Shown here piece after piece: positions 57,507-64,000 of a DNA stretch of 64,000 nt. The stretch is from Pegea sp. RAD2-039. Its lineage: Eukaryota; Chordata; Thaliacea; Salpida; Salpidae. The stretch is from assembly GCA_034620365.1 (NCBI GenBank), contig JAQGEQ010000058.1, forward strand, positions 806,001 through 870,000. The letters run 5' to 3'. Below the pieces are notes generated by a model. It was given only the letters and a program-made list of their open reading frames with translations, was not told the origin of the DNA and ran no database searches. Numbering within the stretch: the stretch's first letter is position 1; every line of letters starts with the position of its first letter. The translations under genes and the position numbers were made by a program.

Positions 57507-59518
57507 CTAGTACTTCACTGGTGGACTGTACTCTGGTGGAGGTTCATTGATATTTTGAGGACAGCCTATAGAACACGTTTTTATCACTTTCTAGATGACT
57601 CAATTTGAAATTAATTTATATATTTAGATTTATTTAGATTATTTTATACTTCGAAGGATCCTAGATAAGATTTTCTTTAGATACTTTAAAGATGTGAAAA
57701 AAGTCAGGTAAGAGTTATGTAAAGAAGACAGGTAAAATAGTATAAAAAGCCATTTTTACTGATTAAAATAGTGTGAAATGAAATGGCTACTCTTTTCAAT
57801 CTGATTTACTTTGATATGAGAAAGTTGGCTGAGGTTGCAATTTAGTTGTCTGCGCAGTCTCACGTGCATTGTATGGTGGTTGTTGCACCGTTTTGCTTGA
57901 ATGAGCATTTGATGAATGAGTCAAAGTGTTTCTTTCATCCTCTGAAGAAAACCTTCTGTAAATATCTGTTTCTTCAGTTTCCTTTAAATAATTATCAAAA
58001 GATAGTATTAGTAACAGTACTAAATAAAATTACAATCATTTTATTTTTCTTCTGCAATAATCACTATTTCTTAGATATCAAATAACAACTTTTAATTAAT
58101 GCTATGTTGCAATTTACATACATTTTATACTTATTGAATAATTTCATTGTTTAGTTGATGTTTGTTAGCAGCTCTCACCTTTGCTTCAGCACAACAACAA
58201 CTCAATGATTTACTGCAATATATTGAGCTAGATAATAACAAACTAAACAAGATGCTTGTTAATATGAGAGAAACGACTCCAAGAGAGAGAAGTCCTCCAT
58301 CACGCTGTAAATAATCGAAATTGCAAATATTCTAAATTTAAGGTTCTCTTTGTCTCTTTTTTGTTTTAATAACTGTTTTACATTCAGCATTCAGCGTATT
58401 GTTAAATAATTTATCTTTTATTTAGTCACCAAAATCTGATTATAAAATTAATTTTCTTTTATGATATCAAATGCAAACATTTTTGGTGAAAATAATTTAT
58501 AATTATTATCATTTTTATTTTTAAATTCAAGTCATTATTTTCTTTGATAATAACTTTTAAAATTATACACTAACATTTTGTAAAGGAAAAAGTATTAAAA
58601 TGTTGAAGATACACCCTAAAAATGAGGTGATAGACCCAACAACCGCCATGCCGAGATGAACATTTAGCTGTGAGATAAACCAACGTTAAAAACAACAAAT
58701 TTTTCAAAACTTGAAAACTGACTCTTGCTTGATTAACGCCAATCCTACTAATACAGATTGCTACAATTCCTGCAACAATTCCCTAGTGAAAAAATATAAG
58801 AAAAATGATAGAACAATTCCTGCACTAATAAATAGTTGTTAATGAAATATTTAAATTGGTACAAATTTTAGCATTTATCATAGAAAATAATGTATTATTA
58901 AAAAGAATGACAAAGAGCTGAAAAGTCGCAAATTACTCAACAACTTTTTATAACGATTTTAATTTTAATTAGTATAGTGTCTAAATCTTTTAAAATTTAA
59001 ATTATATGATTTTAAAATTCTAAAAATCAGACTTAGTATATTAATTTATGTTTGCAAAAGCTATTCAATCGTAAAAAAGTTGCCTACAAATATTGGAGAC
59101 CAAAATCCAGTTCCATATGAGATAACATTGTAATAAGAATCAGTATCAGGTGATTCACTATCAGCTACATACATTTGGTTCGCTTGGATGCCAACTAAAA
59201 GAGTTTCAAACAAAATAATCGAACATCCAGCCAATATCTGAGAAATCTATGACGAAGTGATAACAGATTGATAATTTTCTAGCAAGAAAAGTTTTTATTG
59301 AAAATCACTTTTTTTAAAATCAAAATTTTCTAGGATTACATCAAGTTGAAATTATTTAAATCAAACTACAAATGGTGAATTTAACAACAATTTAGTTTTT
59401 TAATCGTTATTTTCAATTTATTTTTGGACAACAAAATTGTTAGCAGTTTTTCTTAAATTCAGTGACTTACTCCAAATTTTCTGAAAACAAGTTTTCTTGG
59501 GTCATCTAGTTCCATCAT
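57507..59518 (-). CDS. Four-helix membrane protein, CD20/MS4A-like, with PY-motif tail
   Basis: Seven small exons on the minus strand, all phase-consistent: 59471-59518, 59088-59237, 58723-58782, 58575-58667, 58179-58304, 57810-57981, 57507-57565; 235 residues. After a short cytosolic MMELDDPRKL start come four hydrophobic segments: ILAGCSIILFETLLVGIQ; TGFWSPIF joined to GIVAGIVAICIS; LGMAVVGSITSFLGCIFNI; and LLSLGVVSLILTSILFSLLL followed by a CCC cluster. The GxxFWxxIFxIVAG pattern is that of the CD20-like/MS4A tetraspan family. The tail has QQPPYN and EPPPEYSPP, candidate WW-domain (Nedd4-type) ligands. Reading through the last donor instead ends at a TGA near 57796, giving a shorter tail. 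Exons are too small for ordinary ORF scanning. Function unknown; family call from fold pattern. Confidence 0.72.
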
Positions 59519-62500
59519 TTTAAAGTTAGAGATTATGAAAATACCTAAGAATAAATTTCTAAGGAACAAAAAGTAATTTTTTTTACATCGGACACAAAAA
59601 AGATTATTATACTTATTAACATAACTAAGAGCGTTTAAAAATCTCTAGACTTTGATTAATGAAGACTTTTCTATTAGTTATTTAATTGTAAAAACAATTT
59701 TGTCTAAATATTTTCTCAGTATTAGGGTTTTGACAATTTATAAAGGATGATTTATCGTTACGACCTAAAGTTTAATTTTTAACATTATTTATTGATAAAA
59801 GTACTTTTAAATTGCTAAAGATAGAAACGACTGAAGCCAATAACAAGATAAATAATAACATACAATTAGATGAATAACTGACACACATTTTATTGCATAT
59901 GCTTCATTGAAAACTAATCTTCTTTTAGTAATGAACTTGATATATTTTTATGGTCTTCCTGCGTAATACAAATATTCTTAAACCTAACTTCAAATGACTG
60001 CTTTTGAATCAGTAACTTAGTTATTGAATAAGTTATAGAAAACGATTCTACTAATTATTAAGTTTCTTCTAACTTTGCTTTGCTACAAGTATACTGTAAG
60101 GTAAATAAAACAATAGCTTAAAACAAAGAAAGAAGAAAATGGAAATGACGCTTGCCTTATAAAACCTCACTAATAAAATTTTTGACGTTTCCTTTCTTTT
60201 ATAGTTAATTTCCTTTCTACTCTTCTGACTATCACTCAATTTTTGATAGTTAAGTTTTTCTGAGCTCAATTAAAGTTGATATTTTAGTATCTTATGTAAA
60301 GCTTTTTTTAAATAAATGACTGAAGTTTTATTTTGTTCATTTTTTGACAAAAGTTATAAAGTAGAAATATATAACACCTATCTTTTAAAAGTCTCGACAA
60401 AAATGGCTTTTTAATATGAAATATTAAAGATCTTTTCTAATAACACCCATTTATGTATTGTGACGAAATAATTAATTTTTCAAGATATTTCAATTATAAT
60501 GCTTGTTTATAATGATTTTTTATCGTTAATCTTTTTTAATCTTGACTAGTTTTTTATTACAAAAACGTAATGAACAGGTCACACTTTGATGGAGCTTTTT
60601 TCAATGATAAATCAGTAAGTTTAAATGTTAAATTAATTATACTAAATCATATCTGATGGTACAACCTTTTAGTAACTTATAACCTTTAGTGACTTAAAAA
60701 TATCAATAGTGGTATCCTTTTTTAATGCTAATTATTTAATAAAGTTATTGATCGCTTCCAAATCCTATTTAAATACTTTTTTCTTTCAAATCCCGATCGT
60801 ATCTTAGGTTATTATTAGTCTGTATAGAAAAATAAAAAAATGTGAGTAAATGATTTTTATGTCTTTAAATAAATTTTAGCATAGAATTTTATCATTAATT
60901 TTACCAAGAATGTTTTATCTATTTTCTGATTTAGGTTATTGTTTATAAAATATTATTTTTTACATCGTGTAAAATAAAATACCAACTGATATACAAGTAT
61001 TTTTATAAGTTATATTAATTATTAGTATATTACTATTTTTTGAAGAGCATCTAACTTTTTTTCCATATATACATCTAATAAAGTTCGATATTGAAAAAGT
61101 GAATAATTTATAGTTTAATCAATTGCTTTATCAGGAATTTGCTGAAGCTACTGATATTGAAAACAGCATTACTCCAATATCTGCAGTATCTAGTCAAGAA
61201 GATAGAATATCAACAATAAGCTCATTATCATACAATAGTACAGTAATATCACCAGTAGAGTTTAAAGATTCAACATCCAAGGCCACAGACATCTATACAG
61301 TTAGTTTTATAACATATTTTAGTTGTGTACTAAACAAATTTGATATAAAATCAATTCTCAGTGTAATTTCTTGTTTTGTATTTCTGAAAAATGTTTATTT
61401 AGTCTATTTTTTTGTTTTGCAGAAAGAACCAAAGGATTCATGTGATAAATCTGGAGGTGTTGTAGGAGTGTTAGACACTCGTTTTGATAACTATAATATA
61501 GAAGAAGAAAAATCGTTTCTCATAAAACATAGATCGGTGAGACTTGGACAGAATTATTATTAAAATTTTTGATTCAAAATGATGTAGCTAAAAATGTTTA
61601 TTATTTATTGATTTCATTTTGTTTTTATACAACTTATGTTTCAACCATCTGAAAGAGGTGTCCATTGTCTCTAGTACACCTTCTGGGGAAAAAGAAAACA
61701 AGCTTGTTTTAGACCACCTTTTAGAAGATAAAAAATGTGCTGAAATACCTCCGCTTGACAAATAACAATTATATTTTAAAATAAAATAAGTCAACAAACG
61801 TTTTATTATTTAAACTTCATTTACTTTTTAATTTTATATAAAAGTGTTTAATGCGAGATATCTCATTAAATGCAGCTTAGGTTTGAAGATAAAAATTCAA
61901 ATATATCTCCAAGCAAAAGTTGGTCTTCTTATTTACCGGAAGAAAACTCATTTGTGAGTCAAAAATCATCATCAAATTTTGAAGATGGCTCTTTTAATGA
62001 AGCAAGTTCTTATGATAACTCTCCTAATGAAATCTCTCCAGACTTACCTAGCGGTAACCAATCGCCTGTAGAAAGTGAAGCTTTTCTAATAAAAACAGGA
62101 GTAGTTAAAGATGAAATTGAACCAAATAGCAGCCATGGTATCGTTAACTATGTTTCACAAGACTTGATTCTTCCTATGGCCTCTGGTGATGACTCTACTG
62201 CGTTTGAAACAACCAAATTTAATAAATATGAAATGAAAAGTTGTGATTCATTTATTGATACAACAAAGGAAAGTTTAAGAGAAAATAGAATAAAAATCTC
62301 TACATCTCAAGAGGATGATAAAAACTGTACTACATCTCAAGATGACTCTGTATACACTGAAATAACTGTTAAATCTTTTACTAATTGCAAAAGTTTTGAA
62401 GATGACTCAGCAGATTCACGAGAAAGTATTGAAAGAAAACAAAGTCAAACTGAAAATTTTGAAGAAAGTGACTTAGATGAAGATGAGACAGATAAAGATC

Positions 62501-64000
62501 CTACAGATGGAATACTGCAACCCAATTTTTCCACACTTGATTCAGCTGCGAGGTTAGAATGTGAGATTGTAAAAGAGTTAGAATATGAAATATCGGCTGA
62601 GTCTGAATTAAATCTTGAAAGACAACAAAATGAAACAGAAAATTTTGAAGATAGTGACTTAGATGAAGATGAGACATATAAAGATCCTACAGATAAAGAT
62701 CCTACAGATGGAGATCCTACAGATGGAGATCCTACAGATGGAGATCCTACAGATGGAGACCCTACAGATAAAGATCCTACAGATGGAATACTGCAACCCA
62801 ATTTTTTATCACTTGATTCACCTGCGAGGTTAAAATGTGAGATTGCAAAAGAGTTAGAATATGAAATATCGGTTGAGTCTAAACTCAATCTTGAAAGACA
62901 ACCAAATGAAGCAGAAAGTTTTGAACGAAGTGACTTAGATGAAGATATTAATGAGATGGATAAATATATAGTCAATGATTCATTATCAAAAATTTCAGCA
63001 AAATCCACAACCAGTTTAGATGCAAATGAAGATGATGTCAAAAAATTTAAATCAAATGAAGGTGGGAGTTTGTATCGTGATGAAAATACGATGCTAAGTG
63101 GAGTTTGTATCAGTCAAAATATTTTGGAATGTGTTGAGCCTCTAGTAACAAATATACAATCTGAAGAAAATGAAGATAGTTTAATAAACTATAAAATCAA
63201 TGATGCTAATTCTGAAGAAGATCAAAAGGACTCAATCAATGATGCTGCTTGTAGTCGATCACAAAACTTAGCTGATTTTCCTGATCAAAACAGTTCTACC
63301 TTAAAAAATGAAATTAAAGCTAACCTATATGAGGTAATTGATTTATAAAGTTTAACGTTTTTAGAACAAACTAATTAAGAATTTAATTGAAATTAGAAAG
63401 CTTCAAGTTCTGAAGAAAAAGAAGACATAAAACAAAAATTACTATCTACTCCAGTAAGATCTAAAAGCTTAGTTTTTTCGGTTTATAGAAATTTTAATTT
63501 ATTTAAATGCTTCTCAACAGACAATATAATAAAAAAATTATGTTGGTTTTTCCGAGCAGTCTGTGAAACAATTTCACTACAAAGTAAATACATTCTTTCA
63601 TTTTTAGGTACATACAGGAGCAAGAAATATTTTAAAGAAACAAAATCGTATTAGTCCTGAGGTACTTATCAATTTCATCTCTATTTGATAATTTTAAATT
63701 TAATTTATATGATAACTATAAAAAAATCATTTAATTTTATTCAAGATAAGTTTCAACATTTAAATAGCTTTATAGCATGTCATTTATCGTTTTGGGTTCT
63801 TATGATTGCAGAATATGCAAATAAATTGTGAACAAACTCAAAATACCCCCAAAAACAGATTCATGAATCTTTTCAAGTGCACGCCTTGCTTTGGTGAGTT
63901 GTTTGTATATTAGTGATTTGATTTTACAAATAAAGATACTTTTTTATTCTTACTAATAGATTGTAATAGCTAAAAAACATCTTTACTTGAATTTGACTTC

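Overview
This is a eukaryotic, almost certainly metazoan, nuclear segment. It is strongly AT-rich and has spliced genes with many very short introns (about 46-60 nt, GT...AG) next to a few introns of hundreds to about 2,000 nt. The gene set (CDK20, SERAC1, an Ig-type receptor tyrosine kinase, VPS33A, SERBP1, a CD20-like tetraspan) is animal. The species cannot be fixed from the sequence. NIT1 is not fused to FHIT, which argues against a fly or nematode. CDK20 usually goes with ciliated animals. Exon structures were rebuilt by hand from reading frame, splice consensus and family alignment from memory, and the phase of every stated junction was checked.

Layout. 1-4.7 kb: LSM8 then VPS33A (+), a tight head-to-tail pair. 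6-8.5 kb: a PLPP4/5-like phosphatase (+) with a Ser-rich tail and an altered catalytic motif. 10.4-15.3 kb: two tandem METAP2 genes (+) sharing a 761-bp near-identical core. 17.2-19.4 kb: BTF3 and VDAC (-). 21.9-26.4 kb: receptor tyrosine kinase (-). 26.4-30.8 kb: gene-poor, with decayed transposon fragments. 30.9-33 kb: CDK20 (+). 34.5-37.6 kb: Cys-rich, probably GPI-anchored protein (+). 40.3-41.1 kb: NIT1 (-). 44.3-46.7 kb: SERBP1 family (+). 49.6-55.9 kb: three same-strand genes on the minus strand: HTATSF1, SERAC1, and a serine racemase/threonine dehydratase family enzyme. 57.5-59.5 kb: tetraspan (CD20-like) with a PY-motif tail (-). 60.6-64 kb: an unrecognised acidic, repeat-bearing protein (+).

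Most genes are unrelated housekeeping functions (RNA processing, membrane fusion, N-terminal Met removal, nascent-chain handling, mitochondrial transport and lipids), not one pathway. The main points of interest are the METAP2 gene-conversion tract, 3' splice-site-like sequences close upstream of several start codons (possible spliced-leader trans-splicing or operons), TGACGTCA palindromes inside about 50-nt introns, the PLPP homologue lacking its nucleophile histidine, and several unfamiliar surface proteins. No CRISPR, rRNA or convincing tRNA was seen.
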